From positions 46,545-110,544 of the forward strand of contig JAQGMG010000003.1 of the NCBI GenBank assembly GCA_028292485.1: 64,000 bases of DNA, in the 5' to 3' direction. The translations under genes and the position numbers were made by a program. Numbering within the stretch: the first letter of the stretch is position 1; each line of letters opens with the position of its first letter. Under the pieces are notes generated by a model, which was given only the letters and a program-made list of their open reading frames with translations, was not told the origin of the DNA and did no database searches. Shown in pieces: positions 1 to 9,811 of this stretch. The DNA is from Rhodocyclales bacterium. Its GTDB lineage: Bacteria > Pseudomonadota > Gammaproteobacteria > Burkholderiales > Rhodocyclaceae.

Positions 1-111
1 GTTCAAATCAGATCCGGAGCCGTGTATTTTCCTCGGTATTGGCCAGAGCAGGCAAAAAAGCGGGAAGGGCGGCGCAGCATCCGGGATCGAGAAACGTTCC
101 GCGACAAGTAG
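1..111 (+). CDS. Possible C-terminal tail of an upstream gene (partial)
   Basis: Frame 1 is open from the window edge to a TAG at 109-111 and encodes a 36-residue, strongly basic tail. Nothing in it is recognisable. The other two forward frames are also open here, so this is only a suggestion that an upstream gene ends just before yaaA. The sequence before the window is needed to decide. Confidence 0.25.
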   Translation, partial: VQIRSGAVYFPRYWPEQAKKREGRRSIRDRETFRDK

Positions 112-154
112 AATGTGCGCTCTGCACTCTTCACATCATGATTCATATCACCGC

Positions 155-931
155 ATGATCCAGATCGTTATCTCTCCCGCCAAATCGCTCGACTTCGAAT
201 CGCCGTTACCCGAAGTGCCACACACACAGCCCGATTTTCTGGACAAGTCTCAAAAGCTCATTAAGATACTGCGCAAACTTGCGCCGAAAACGGTTGGCAA
301 GCTGATGAGCATTTCCGACGAACTTGTCGCACTGAACGTCGCGCGCTATGCGGAGTGGTCACCGCCTTTCGGCGAAGACAATGCGCGCCAAGCCATGCTC
401 GCCTTCAACGGCGACGTCTACGGTGGCCTGGATGCGCGCAGTCTGACTTGCGATGACATTGCCTGGGCTCAGACCCATCTGAGAATTCTGTCCGGTCTGT
501 ACGGCCTGCTACGTCCACTTGATCTCATGCAGGCGTATCGTCTGGAAATGGGCACGCGGCTGGTCAATCCGGCGGGCAAGGATCTATACAATTTCTGGGG
601 TGAAAGCATTACGCAGGCAATCAATCAGAACTTCGCTGGAGCGACCGAGAACGTACTAATCAATCTCGCGTCAGAGGAATACTTCAAGTCCGTGCGTCCG
701 CGCAAATTGAAGGCACGCATCGTGACCCCCGTGTTCCACGAATGGAAGAGCGATGGCTACAAGATCGTCAGCTTCTACGCCAAACGCGCACGTGGCTTGA
801 TGAGTCGTTATGCCATTGTCAATCGTCTGAACGACGTCGAGGCACTCAAGGATTTCGATGTCGAAGGCTACGCATTTGCGCCCAAGGTCTCCAGCGAAGA
901 TACCTGGGTTTTTCGCCGCAAGGCAGCGTGA
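155..931 (+). CDS. yaaA: Peroxide stress protein YaaA (UPF0246/DUF328)
   Basis: 258-residue member of the YaaA family. In E. coli, YaaA limits intracellular free iron under hydrogen peroxide stress and so protects DNA and proteins. The family hallmarks are visible: the N-terminal ISPAKSLDF block (residues 6-14), the ILSGLYGLLRPLD block near residue 110, and the basic YAKRARGLMSRY segment near residue 210. The frame stays open upstream to an ATG at 113, but the extra 14 residues are unlike the family, so the ATG at 155 was chosen. The stop lies 11 bases before the next gene, so co-transcription with the carboxypeptidase and queF is likely. Cytoplasmic. Confidence 0.93.
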   Translation: MIQIVISPAKSLDFESPLPEVPHTQPDFLDKSQKLIKILRKLAPKTVGKLMSISDELVALNVARYAEWSPPFGEDNARQAMLAFNGDVYGGLDARSLTCDDIAWAQTHLRILSGLYGLLRPLDLMQAYRLEMGTRLVNPAGKDLYNFWGESITQAINQNFAGATENVLINLASEEYFKSVRPRKLKARIVTPVFHEWKSDGYKIVSFYAKRARGLMSRYAIVNRLNDVEALKDFDVEGYAFAPKVSSEDTWVFRRKAA

Positions 932-942
932 GGAAAGTGCCA

Positions 943-2109
943 ATGAGCATTCACATCAATAGCCAGTTCGATAGCGGCAATATCGAAGTGCTGAGCGCCG
1001 AGACGGCTGATGACATCCGCTTGCGCATTCGTCACGACAGCAATTCCGAATTCCTGCAATGGTTTCATTTTCGGCTGACTGCGCCCAAGGGCGCGAGCGT
1101 CCGCATCGTGATCGAGAACGCGGGCGAGTGCAGTTATGCCGAGGGCTGGCACGGATATCAATGCGCGGCGAGTCATGATCGCGAGGACTGGTTCCGCATT
1201 ACGACCACCTATTACGACGGGAAGCAACTACGCATCGAGTTCCTCATGCAGCAGGACAACATCTGGCTCGCCTACTTCCAGCCGTATTCGCTGGAGCGGC
1301 ATTTCGATCTATTGGCACGCTACGCACAGAAGCCTGACGTGAAGCTCCTGCAACTGGGCAACTCGATCGAACAACGCAGTGTCGATGCGTTGCGTGTGGG
1401 TCAACCAGATGCGGCGCGGAAAAATATCTGGATCATTGCGCGTCAACACCCGGGTGAGTCGATGGCGGAATGGTGCGCAGAAGGCCTGCTCGAAGCCTTG
1501 CTCAATAACAACGATGGCAACGACAGCGATCCCGAATTCGGCCCCATTGCGCGTGAAGTGCGCCAGCTCGCCTGTCTGTACATCGTGCCAAACGTAAATC
1601 CCGACGGCAGCACGCTCGGCAATCTTCGCAGCAATGCAGCAGGCGCCAACCTGAACAGAGAATGGCGCGCGCCCTCCGCGGAGCGCAGCCCCGAAATTCT
1701 CTGCGTGCGCCAGGGCATGCTCGACAACGGCGTCGATTTATTTATCGATCTACACGGCGACGAAACACTGCCGTACGTGTTCATCGATGGCAGCCACATG
1801 GTGCCCGGCTATGGCGAGCGCAACCTTGCGCTTCAACAGGCATTCCTCGATGATTTGCTCGCGGCCAGCCCCGATTTCCAGACCGCGCAAGGCTACGCGG
1901 ACAATCGCTTCGACGACGAACTGCTGACGCTCGCTTCCAAGTGGGTCGCCCATCAATTCAAATGCGTCGCGCTCACGCTCGAAATGCCGTTCAAGGACAA
2001 CGCCAACGCGCTGGATGAGCGCACCGGCTGGAGCGCCGCGCGCAGCAAACGCCTTGGCGCATTGCTGCTCCATCCGATACTTGCCCATCTACGCAGGGCT
2101 GCGACATGA
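943..2109 (+). CDS. M14-family zinc carboxypeptidase (cytosolic carboxypeptidase-like)
   Basis: 388-residue metallopeptidase. The M14 zinc site is visible: H169 and E172 in the HPGE motif and H271 in DLHGDE. E347 in LTLEMPF is the likely general base. NPDGS (219-223) and the NLNREW segment around R239 fit the substrate-binding region. The first 150 residues look like the beta-rich N-terminal domain found in bacterial proteins related to eukaryotic cytosolic carboxypeptidases. There is no signal peptide, so it should act in the cytoplasm. The natural substrate is unknown. The ATG at 943 follows yaaA by 11 bases, and the stop overlaps the queF start (ATGA), pointing to translational coupling. 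Confidence 0.88.
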   Translation: MSIHINSQFDSGNIEVLSAETADDIRLRIRHDSNSEFLQWFHFRLTAPKGASVRIVIENAGECSYAEGWHGYQCAASHDREDWFRITTTYYDGKQLRIEFLMQQDNIWLAYFQPYSLERHFDLLARYAQKPDVKLLQLGNSIEQRSVDALRVGQPDAARKNIWIIARQHPGESMAEWCAEGLLEALLNNNDGNDSDPEFGPIAREVRQLACLYIVPNVNPDGSTLGNLRSNAAGANLNREWRAPSAERSPEILCVRQGMLDNGVDLFIDLHGDETLPYVFIDGSHMVPGYGERNLALQQAFLDDLLAASPDFQTAQGYADNRFDDELLTLASKWVAHQFKCVALTLEMPFKDNANALDERTGWSAARSKRLGALLLHPILAHLRRAAT

Positions 2110-2945
2110 GCATTCACGATTCCGCGCAAGGTTCGCCGCTTGGTAAGAAAAGCAGCTACGAGACACAATACAACCCAGCGCTTCTCTACCCGATTCCACG
2201 TGCAGAAAAGCGGGCGGAGCTTGGCATTACCGACGTTCTGCCATTCGTCGGTATGGACATCTGGAATGCATACGAACTCTCGTGGCTCAACCTGCGCGGC
2301 AAGCCGCTCGTTGCCCTCGCTGAATTCAGCGTTCCTGTGGATTCTCCGTACATCATCGAATCGAAGTCGCTGAAGCTCTACCTGAACTCGTTCAATCAGT
2401 CGAAACAGATGAGCGTTAGAGACGTCGAAGAGCGCATCGCGGCGGACCTGAGCGCGGCAGCCGGGTCTGCGGTCTCAGTGCGAATCGTACCGATAGATCA
2501 AACCGCGTCGCGTGAAATGGGTGTTCCCAAAGGCATCTGTATCGATGACGCCGACATTGTCATTGATACCTACGTCCCCGTGCCAACACTGTTGCAAGCC
2601 TTGGCTGGCCCTCTCACGGCTGACGAGACTCTCTACTCCCATCTGCTCAAATCAAACTGCCTGGTAACCGGACAACCCGACTGGGGCATGCTCGCAATAC
2701 GTTATAGTGGCCTGGCGATCGACCGCGAAGCGCTCCTGCGCTACATCGTCTCGTTTCGGGAACACAACGAATTTCACGAACAATGTGTCGAGCGCATCTT
2801 TTGCGACGTACAGCGCCAATGTAACCCGACGCGCTTGGCGGTGTGGGCGCGTTATACACGCAGGGGAGGGCTGGACATCAACCCGATTCGCGCCACCGAC
2901 GACGAGTGGGCCAAAGTCGGCAACTTGGCCGAAGCAAGGCAGTAA
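2106..2945 (+). CDS. queF: NADPH-dependent 7-cyano-7-deazaguanine reductase QueF
   Basis: 279 residues, the long two-domain form of QueF. It reduces preQ0 to preQ1 in queuosine biosynthesis for tRNA modification. Visible features are the QueF motif ESKSLKLYLNSF (residues 85-96), the catalytic nucleophile C185 in the SNCLVTGQPDWG stretch, and D192, the usual proton donor position. The start overlaps the preceding carboxypeptidase stop by four bases. A strong intrinsic terminator follows within 25 bases, so this is the last gene of the yaaA-carboxypeptidase-queF unit. No other queuosine genes are in the window. Confidence 0.95.
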   Translation: MSIHDSAQGSPLGKKSSYETQYNPALLYPIPRAEKRAELGITDVLPFVGMDIWNAYELSWLNLRGKPLVALAEFSVPVDSPYIIESKSLKLYLNSFNQSKQMSVRDVEERIAADLSAAAGSAVSVRIVPIDQTASREMGVPKGICIDDADIVIDTYVPVPTLLQALAGPLTADETLYSHLLKSNCLVTGQPDWGMLAIRYSGLAIDREALLRYIVSFREHNEFHEQCVERIFCDVQRQCNPTRLAVWARYTRRGGLDINPIRATDDEWAKVGNLAEARQ

Positions 2946-2966
2946 GGGGGCAGGACCTGAAACGGC

Positions 2967-2998
2967 AAAGGGTCGGCAAATGCCGACCCTTTGTTTTT

Positions 2999-2999
<1 letters not shown>
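2967..2999 (+). terminator. Rho-independent terminator of queF
   Basis: An 11-bp perfect stem (2967-2977 with 2982-2992) around an AAAT loop is followed by GTTTTTT. It lies directly downstream of queF. Its T-run abuts the 3' CCA end of the oppositely oriented tRNA-Thr. Confidence 0.93.
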
Positions 3000-3074
<75 letters not shown>

Positions 3075-3105
3075 GAGGCCGGCATGATATCACAGCCGCA
3101 CCAGG

Positions 3106-3819
3106 TTACCGTATTGGTGAGCTTGACCCGTCCGCCGCAGGTGGTGTGGTGGGGCCCAGGGTGAATTCAAGCACCCATCGTGTTGGTACCGCTTTGCCGA
3201 GTAATCGCCCGGGGCGGACAAGCATTTTTTGCAGCTTTTGCATTAGCCAGGCCTCTTGCGAAGAAGTGAGGGTACTTGTGTCGATAGCAATGCTTTCGAT
3301 ACGTCCTGCTGCGTCAAGGTAAAAGCTTGCAGTTAGTTTGCCTGCGTGCTCCTTGTCTGGTGCACCTGCAGCGTCTTCATCCGGTTCTTCCTTGAAACTG
3401 GGGCGCTCGGTAAGCAGAGAAGCGGGATAGTGGGCGGGGGGAAGCGCCAATATCCCCGCCCCTGTCGTTAGCGGCCCGCCAGAAATGTCCGTTGCAGGCT
3501 CAGAGCTTGTTGTGGGCTCTGTGGTAGGAAACGGAATTGCGAGCGAGGGGGCTTGGCTTTTTTCTTGTTGAGTTGTTAGCGTGATTCCATCCGGCCTCAG
3601 CCGTGCTTGAAGAACTTTGATGAAAGAAGATGCTCTTGCGGTATCCGGAAAAGATCGAATGCCCGGCATCCCCGGCTCAAACAACAAGAACAGGAAATGC
3701 ACACCAAGTGAAAAAAAAAGACAAAAAAGAAGGCGCCACCCGGCGCCTCTTTTTTTGCTGCAGAAGGGCGCTTTCTTACCAACAGTTTGCGGCACTGAGG
3801 GTTGCGTCGGAACCCACAC
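3106..3819 (-). CDS. TonB-like protein downstream of pilE
   Basis: About 237 residues with TonB-like architecture: a short basic cytoplasmic start, one membrane helix (about residues 30-47, with the Ser-Leu-Gly-Val-His pattern typical of TonB-type anchors), a Pro/Thr/Ser-rich middle, and a C-terminal region reading [13 protein letters not shown] then WVLEF, like a degenerate TonB C-terminal domain. The start is uncertain. An ATG at 3837 has no ribosome site, whereas the GTG at 3819 is preceded by AAGGA at good spacing; both lie inside the 3' end of pilE in another frame. The pilE terminator lies inside this frame, so expression would need readthrough. Placement after the minor pilins suggests an envelope or pilus-related role, but this is inference. 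Confidence 0.6.
   Translation of the reverse strand: MWVPTQPSVPQTVGKKAPFCSKKRGAGWRLLFCLFFSLGVHFLFLLFEPGMPGIRSFPDTARASSFIKVLQARLRPDGITLTTQQEKSQAPSLAIPFPTTEPTTSSEPATDISGGPLTTGAGILALPPAHYPASLLTERPSFKEEPDEDAAGAPDKEHAGKLTASFYLDAAGRIESIAIDTSTLTSSQEAWLMQKLQKMLVRPGRLLGKAVPTRWVLEFTLGPTTPPAADGSSSPIR
3721..3757 (-). terminator. Intrinsic terminator after pilE, inside the TonB-like reading frame
   Basis: AGGCGCC (3731-3737) pairs with GGCGCCT (3742-3748) around a four-base loop, flanked by A-runs and T-runs on both sides, so it could work in either direction. It starts 19 bases after the pilE stop codon and falls within the codons just before the membrane helix of the TonB-like protein. Confidence 0.85.
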
Positions 3820-4174
3820 CTTTTGTTCCTTTTTCATTAATCGTCAGGGTGCCGCATTCATCACCTTCTTGTGCATTCTTGGGATCCGCGGCCACAGTGA
3901 AGCTTGTTGCGTCGGGGGTTCCTTGAAAGGCAAAATCGTAGTAGCTGCTCGTGATACTTGTCGGGAACGTAGCACCGGTATACCGCATTTGTTCGGTGTA
4001 ATAACGCTCCATGAACTGCGTCGCCTGCAGCAAACCACTGCGAGCTTCTGCACGGCGACCTTTCCGGATCGAATCGTTGTACGCAGGAATAGCGATCGAT
4101 GCAAGGATGCCAATGATCGCGACCACGATCATGAGTTCAATCAGCGTAAAGCCCTTCGCAGATGATTTAAGCAT
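3776..4174 (-). CDS. pilE: Type IV pilin-like minor pilin PilE
   Basis: 132 residues with a class III prepilin leader: MLKSSAKG then F9, with cleavage expected after G8 and the conserved glutamate at E13 (position +5 of the mature protein). A hydrophobic helix ([18 protein letters not shown]) follows. The C-terminal pair of cysteines (CGTLT and the final NCW) would form the pilin disulfide loop. As the last gene of the fimT-pilV-pilW-pilX-pilY1-pilE cluster it matches the PilE minor pilin of Pseudomonas-type systems, which primes pilus assembly. It starts 8 bases after the pilY1 stop. It could in principle be a major pilin, but the position argues for a minor one. Confidence 0.9.
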   Translation of the reverse strand: MLKSSAKGFTLIELMIVVAIIGILASIAIPAYNDSIRKGRRAEARSGLLQATQFMERYYTEQMRYTGATFPTSITSSYYDFAFQGTPDATSFTVAADPKNAQEGDECGTLTINEKGTKGVGSDATLSAANCW

Positions 4175-4182
4175 GGCTTTGG

Positions 4183-7100
4183 CTACTCCGGTTTAATGAT
4201 TTCACGCCAGCTCAGGCGATTGGCAGAGCCGCCACTGCCACCGCCACAGCCACCACCGGGACAGCCACAATGCGCTCCGACGCATTTGAGTCCAGTGGCA
4301 CTTACATCACCAGACACGCTATTACCCACTGCAACAATCAGCCCCCCCGATCCTGTCAGGATTGTCGAACCGCCGATCGTTGTTGTCCTCGTACCTGCAG
4401 CAAGCTCGGTATCTTCAATGGTGCCATCCTTATTGATATCGAAAGCCCCGTAAAGCCCCCCGTTTGCATAATTCACGGCCATCAGCCAGCCATAGCCTGC
4501 AGTAGTACCGCAGAGCAGAGCAGCAGGTACAAAAGTGTTGTAGATGACGCCATTGTTGAACACGACAGGCGTGCCGGTGATCCGCTCTCCCGAATCGGGA
4601 AGGTTTTCGACCCAACCAGAATAGGCCGTCCAGTCCATGGGCAAATCCGTGATTTGGCGGAACGACCCACTGGTTATGTCAGTGGTAATGGTTTGTGAAA
4701 GCAATTTGTCGCGTGTCTGCAGCGTTGTTGCGGTCTTCGCCCCGGTACCGTCAGTCGTTTTATCCCACACGCCATACATGGATTGCTGTTGCGTACTGGT
4801 GGCATCGGATGTTTCGAAGTATTTGCCTGTGCCGAAATACACCAGGACGTGTTTGCTGTTGGTCGGATGAGTCGACAGCGCTGGTGTGCTGGTGATCGGC
4901 TGAACACGGGCGGCGGTACAGCTTACGACTGTGTCGATACAGGCCACAGCTAACTTGCTGAATGACACGCTAGTGGCATCGTTATATACGTGCCCGGTCA
5001 GGTCGAACTTCCACAGATTGCCCTTGATGTCGCCGCCATAGACGTAGTCGACATAACCATCGTTGTCTGTATCTATGCCCGCAACACCGCCTAGACCATT
5101 CGTGTCTCCCGAATCGCCGACTACCGTATCAATCTTCAGGAACTTCGGAGCAACGGCTCCTTTCTGGTCCAGGTAAATAATGAAAAGTTGGGCACTACCT
5201 GTTGTGCTGTTATAGCCATTGCCCGTAATGACCGCCCATTTCCCACCTCTTAGCTGAGTAATGATCGGGCGTTCAAAAATATAACCCATGCCAGGGTCAT
5301 GAGCAGCAGTAAACTCCCATAACAAAGAGTCCTTGATTGCCGTCTCGGTAGAGTAGTCGGGTGTCGTCACGTCAAGTGCGTACAAGCCTCGCCCGCCAGC
5401 GCGCAACGCGCCCGTCAACGCCGTTCGCCACGTCAGGCTACCCGACACCGTAAGCTTGACGTCTGCCGCTACGGGTGAGCCGTCCACGTAGTACTTGTGT
5501 GTGTACGCGGGATTCACGAGATACTTCAGGTTGGGGATCACCATCGACGGTACGTACGCGAAACGTTCAGTGCCACCACCAGCCCCGGTGCTCGCATCGA
5601 ATGCGTGAAGCATCCCATCGTTTGCACCTACATATATAAGGCTAGAACGTGTAGGTGCAAAGCCTCCATATGTGCTGTCACCCGTATAGGCGATTGGTAC
5701 AGAACTTATTGCGCCGTAGTTTCCCGGAGTGTTCACCATGACGGGCGCCGAGTTGACGATGTCACCAAGCTTCGTCGTATCGCGCACACGGAAACTATTG
5801 ACGCCGGCCCCTTCTTTGCTACCGCTTCCGCGAACGTAGTCCAGTACGCCCTGGTCTGTAGGTGTGCCATGCACTACAAGCTCCAGACTGCTCTGTTGCG
5901 CAGTATTTAGAGAGCCCCACGCAAACGGAATGCCGACATTCGTGGTCGGATTAGCACTAAAAATGATTCTTCCTGAACTAGAAGTCAGTTTGTCAGCTGC
6001 AGACCATTGTTTAGTGAATACAAAGGCTCCCGAAACAAGTTTCAGATCGAAGGCCCGCAGGTCACCTGTCCAGTAGCCTGGATCAAACACGCCTTGAAAA
6101 ACCGTTGTGCCGGTGTCAAGCGAGGTCGAGCTTGTCGCCACTGCCGCACCGCCGGAAGACTGCGAAATTGCCTTAAACGCAGCGGCCAGTGATTTCTCCA
6201 GCTGTGCCGGATTATTCACATAGAAATAATTGTCCGGCAAACCATCAGATCCAGCCGTACCGTCGGTTTTCTGCGAATCCCATTCGATGACCTGATTCGG
6301 AAGAGAGGTAATCGAAATGGTGGTGGGTTTGCCATCACTCGTAAACTCTTTGAAGCCGCCGTATTTCGCCGCGTAGTACAGCGGGTCTTTGAGTTCCACC
6401 ACACTAGCGCTGCCAATAACATCGTAGGTCACACTTGTGGCAGCGTCAGTTGGGAGGCAATTCGTACAACCCAAGGCGCCTGTCGGGTCGGTAAAGTTGA
6501 AATTTTCAATACCCGAATGAAAATGTGGACCGTCACGCACGGTGCCTGATATGACATAACCAAACCCTTGGGGCTGGCTTGTCGATTCGGCGATTACCTT
6601 TGTCGTGATACGAATTTGCGTTGAAGAGAGAATCTCGTATGAAAGCGTGCCAATAACGTCCTGGTCATAGTCGCCGCCGAAATTGCTGTCTTCCCAATTG
6701 ACGTAGAAGGTGCCTTTCGTGGCGTCTTGAGACACGAGTTTGAAATCCACGATAGTCCCTGTGCCAACTCCCGTCGCGCCAAGATCCAGGCGGTACGCTG
6801 GCTGCAGGTATACGGTCTTGCCACTGACTGTGATGGGAATACGGGGTACATTCGTGGCCAAGGCAACGCCATACGTATTAACACGCAAGGAAGTGGTATC
6901 GGTAGTGTCATCGATCGATACGCCCGAGACATCACGAATCCTGTTTACGTGAGCGTAGTAAGCCATCCCCGCCATCAGGTAAGTACCCGCCTGTGACGGC
7001 GCTTCTGGACATATTCCGCCCAGAGTTCCCAGGTTTGCGACTGTTTTTGCGGTACATATGCCGTTGCTGGTAGTGCCGTTATTCCCAATAAACACTGACT

Positions 7101-9261
7101 TGCCGACTAGCCCCTCGGCGACGCCGACCGCATTCGTACGGCTCACGGCATTGGGGCTACCCTTTACTGCATTGAAGCCGCCAACCTGATCATTGTCATT
7201 GGTAGAGACACTGGCATTGAATACAAGGACGTTGAGCGGCGCACAATAATTGCCGCTTGTAATGGGATCTACCCATGGTGATACTTGCTTGAGCCCCACG
7301 GCTATGTCGCGCGCCATGCCGCCGCCGCTAGTCTTCGTAAATGCCGTGGTAGCGGTGCTGCCGCTCAGGTAGCGCATGGTTTCCATATATAGCTCGGACA
7401 TGGGGTTGCCCCACGAACTGCAGTTGCCTTCGGAGACCTGATTGGCCGGTGGGGTGGTACCCGTGGGCACAATGCCAATCTGCTGGAAAGTACATGTCGC
7501 ATATGTGCCATCGCTGTATTGATAATTGTCAATACGGAGTTTATTGAGGGTATATATGATGCCAACCCCTCCAGGTTGAGCGATATTGGTGTTGAAAACG
7601 CCCGTATCCGGATTTATCTCGTCGTTGGCTGCATCCGCGGACACGCCGTCCAGAGCAACGTTGCCGCTGAGGGATTTGTTAATCGCCTTCCGGAGTACGC
7701 CACCTGATACATTCAACGTATATGACGGAGTCATCAATCCGAACAGGATTCGTGGTACCCGTCCTTCGCCGTAGGTTTGCAATAGCCCGGCTGGCTTATA
7801 GTTGTTACCGTATTGTTTGCAACTCTCTTGTCCAAGCAAACTACTCTTGCACACTTCAACTCGCGCGACGTGGTCATACACCCCCCCCGTTGATAGGGCT
7901 GTTTCCGCCTTCAAGGGATTTACCGGGCTTGCAGCTATGCCGGAATCCTTATAAAGGTTGCTATTCGTTGCGTCTTTTTCATTGCGCCAATAGCACTGCC
8001 AGCGTTCGTTGGCGGCCCACAAAGCATAATTGCCCTTGGCTACGCGAATTAACGGTGGAGCTGTAGTGCTTTCGGATTTGTCTGACCCGGGAGTGCCATC
8101 ACTAATGGTCGTGTTACAAAAGCTTATGCCAACACGAGTCTCATTCTTGACGGTTAACACAGTGCTCGACAGCAAGGCGGACCCTGAAATGCTGGACAGA
8201 CTTACGGAGCCTGATGAGGTCGTTGTGCTTACTACCGCGGTTGTAGTTCTTGAGCCGTTGGTAATGACTAATTGGTCCCCAGCGTAGTAGGTTCCTGTAG
8301 CAGCGAGAGTGGCTGTTGAAGAAGCCGAGATGCTCGTATTGGTGACGGTGGTGCTGGCGCCGATTACCGGATCCGTTCCGCTTTTTCCTGTAGTAGTGAT
8401 TGTCAACAGGCCAGATGAAGAGTTATAGCTGCTGACTGTTCCGGTAGTGCTTCCGCCTGTGTAAGAAACAGTGACATTATTCCCGCTAGCAAATTCCCCC
8501 CCCATTACCGTTGCTTGCGTAACGGCATTGATTCGAGGGCTAGACGGTTTTTTTGTAGTGACCGTTCCAGAAAAATCGGTGGTCGGATACACCGCCGACG
8601 ATACCGATCCCGTGATGCTCGCTGCCGAAGCGAGCATGCCCGTGAAAGGTGTGAGCTTGTCGATATCTGAGCCTTTGTAATGTTTAGCCCATGAATGTGC
8701 ATCGGTTGGAATGCTTGCACGCTCCAGTACTGTCAGCGATGGCGCCGCTGGCGAAGTAGTGGCGGCTGTGTCGGTGGAGCGGTAGCCGCCGTATAGCACT
8801 TTGCGCATTACGTCCAAACGGCTCATCGAGACCCAGTTCAGAAAATTGCCGCTCCATGCGCTGGTGCAATAGTGGCGCAATGTTGGTGCCGCATCTGTAG
8901 GCAACCCACTCGCCAGACCGCTCGGTTCAAAGCGAGATAAGGTCGTATTGTAGGTGTAGCATTTGTAGGAGTCGAAGTAGCCGTAATAATCGAAAGTGTT
9001 CAGGTACGTAGTTTCATAGCTATCGAGCTTTCCGTTGCCATCGACGTCGGTGTAATCGTTGTACGCCTTGTAGAATAATTGATGGTCGCGGGAGGTATTG
9101 AGCATCACCATGGGAGTCGCGCGCGTGCCGACGAAGAGCGGACTATCTGCGAGACTAAGGCTTGCCACGGCCATCGCCGCTGACGGTAAAAGCATGGCAA
9201 GGAAGGAGAAAAGACGAAAGACGGTCTTGTGGGTGAGCATGTGCTTACTCCCGGTGATCAT
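4183..9261 (-). CDS. pilY1: Type IV pilus tip-associated adhesin/biogenesis protein PilY1
   Basis: 1692 residues, long for PilY1/PilC. A signal peptide ends around residue 31 (PSAAMA). The C-terminal half carries the PilY1 beta-propeller, with the calcium loop DTDNDGYVD followed by [13 protein letters not shown]. Two further EF-hand-like loops are visible: D72-E83 ([12 protein letters not shown]) and, near the C-terminus, [12 protein letters not shown]. Residues about 214-370 are a Ser/Thr/Gly-rich insert that probably accounts for much of the extra length. The tail is rich in Cys and Gly ([12 protein letters not shown]). The start ATG overlaps the pilX stop (ATGA). The protein is exported and is expected to act at the pilus tip in adhesion, surface sensing and pilus extension. 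Confidence 0.93.
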   Translation of the reverse strand: MITGSKHMLTHKTVFRLFSFLAMLLPSAAMAVASLSLADSPLFVGTRATPMVMLNTSRDHQLFYKAYNDYTDVDGNGKLDSYETTYLNTFDYYGYFDSYKCYTYNTTLSRFEPSGLASGLPTDAAPTLRHYCTSAWSGNFLNWVSMSRLDVMRKVLYGGYRSTDTAATTSPAAPSLTVLERASIPTDAHSWAKHYKGSDIDKLTPFTGMLASAASITGSVSSAVYPTTDFSGTVTTKKPSSPRINAVTQATVMGGEFASGNNVTVSYTGGSTTGTVSSYNSSSGLLTITTTGKSGTDPVIGASTTVTNTSISASSTATLAATGTYYAGDQLVITNGSRTTTAVVSTTTSSGSVSLSSISGSALLSSTVLTVKNETRVGISFCNTTISDGTPGSDKSESTTAPPLIRVAKGNYALWAANERWQCYWRNEKDATNSNLYKDSGIAASPVNPLKAETALSTGGVYDHVARVEVCKSSLLGQESCKQYGNNYKPAGLLQTYGEGRVPRILFGLMTPSYTLNVSGGVLRKAINKSLSGNVALDGVSADAANDEINPDTGVFNTNIAQPGGVGIIYTLNKLRIDNYQYSDGTYATCTFQQIGIVPTGTTPPANQVSEGNCSSWGNPMSELYMETMRYLSGSTATTAFTKTSGGGMARDIAVGLKQVSPWVDPITSGNYCAPLNVLVFNASVSTNDNDQVGGFNAVKGSPNAVSRTNAVGVAEGLVGKSVFIGNNGTTSNGICTAKTVANLGTLGGICPEAPSQAGTYLMAGMAYYAHVNRIRDVSGVSIDDTTDTTSLRVNTYGVALATNVPRIPITVSGKTVYLQPAYRLDLGATGVGTGTIVDFKLVSQDATKGTFYVNWEDSNFGGDYDQDVIGTLSYEILSSTQIRITTKVIAESTSQPQGFGYVISGTVRDGPHFHSGIENFNFTDPTGALGCTNCLPTDAATSVTYDVIGSASVVELKDPLYYAAKYGGFKEFTSDGKPTTISITSLPNQVIEWDSQKTDGTAGSDGLPDNYFYVNNPAQLEKSLAAAFKAISQSSGGAAVATSSTSLDTGTTVFQGVFDPGYWTGDLRAFDLKLVSGAFVFTKQWSAADKLTSSSGRIIFSANPTTNVGIPFAWGSLNTAQQSSLELVVHGTPTDQGVLDYVRGSGSKEGAGVNSFRVRDTTKLGDIVNSAPVMVNTPGNYGAISSVPIAYTGDSTYGGFAPTRSSLIYVGANDGMLHAFDASTGAGGGTERFAYVPSMVIPNLKYLVNPAYTHKYYVDGSPVAADVKLTVSGSLTWRTALTGALRAGGRGLYALDVTTPDYSTETAIKDSLLWEFTAAHDPGMGYIFERPIITQLRGGKWAVITGNGYNSTTGSAQLFIIYLDQKGAVAPKFLKIDTVVGDSGDTNGLGGVAGIDTDNDGYVDYVYGGDIKGNLWKFDLTGHVYNDATSVSFSKLAVACIDTVVSCTAARVQPITSTPALSTHPTNSKHVLVYFGTGKYFETSDATSTQQQSMYGVWDKTTDGTGAKTATTLQTRDKLLSQTITTDITSGSFRQITDLPMDWTAYSGWVENLPDSGERITGTPVVFNNGVIYNTFVPAALLCGTTAGYGWLMAVNYANGGLYGAFDINKDGTIEDTELAAGTRTTTIGGSTILTGSGGLIVAVGNSVSGDVSATGLKCVGAHCGCPGGGCGGGSGGSANRLSWREIIKPE

Positions 9262-9809
9262 TGGTAGATCACGCTTTGCAGCGTGACTTGTGTGTTGGGG
9301 TCGCGGCCTGGAGCATGTGCGGTAACGCGAATGACTTTCTTGCCAGTGAGTCCTGATCCCACGTCCATCGTGCCCAAATATTCGGCGAAGTAGCCCGGGT
9401 CGTAAGCGAGGTTACTGGGCAAACGCTTCGTCAAGTCGGTTCGGTCAATACCGAAGTGCAGGTTCGTTGCATCCAGACGACTATTAGCCCATTTTGCATA
9501 CGTATTTGGATCTGGTGCATTTCCAGTGGTGCACAGGCCGTTCTCACATGTGCTCTTGAAGTCCGTAGCTGTATTTGCCGTCTTGGCTGCCTCTTCACCA
9601 ATTCGGAGAGCTGTTTCGGCAGCTTCAAAGGCTATGGATTTGTCGCGGCCGTTGCTCGCCATTCGTTCTTCGACACCAGCTGCTTGCATGCTCGTCGCGC
9701 CAATCAGTGTCAGCATGACCAGAAACACTAGTACGACGACTAGAGTCAGGCCCTGCTCCCGCGAATGCAAGTTGCGGCAGGAGGGAAGTGAATGTCGCCT
9801 TGTCTTCAT
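9258..9809 (-). CDS. pilX: Minor pilin PilX
   Basis: 183 residues. The N-terminus has a 20-residue basic leader ending in EQG, then LTLVVVLVFLVMLTLIG. As in other PilX proteins, the mature +5 glutamate is absent (V25), and the AAGVEERMASNGRDKSIAFEAAETALR stretch is the typical PilX helix continuation. PilX is part of the minor pilin tip complex with PilV, PilW and PilY1. The gene starts two bases after the pilW stop, and its own stop overlaps the pilY1 start. Confidence 0.9.
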   Translation of the reverse strand: MKTRRHSLPSCRNLHSREQGLTLVVVLVFLVMLTLIGATSMQAAGVEERMASNGRDKSIAFEAAETALRIGEEAAKTANTATDFKSTCENGLCTTGNAPDPNTYAKWANSRLDATNLHFGIDRTDLTKRLPSNLAYDPGYFAEYLGTMDVGSGLTGKKVIRVTAHAPGRDPNTQVTLQSVIYQ

Positions 9810-9811
9810 GG

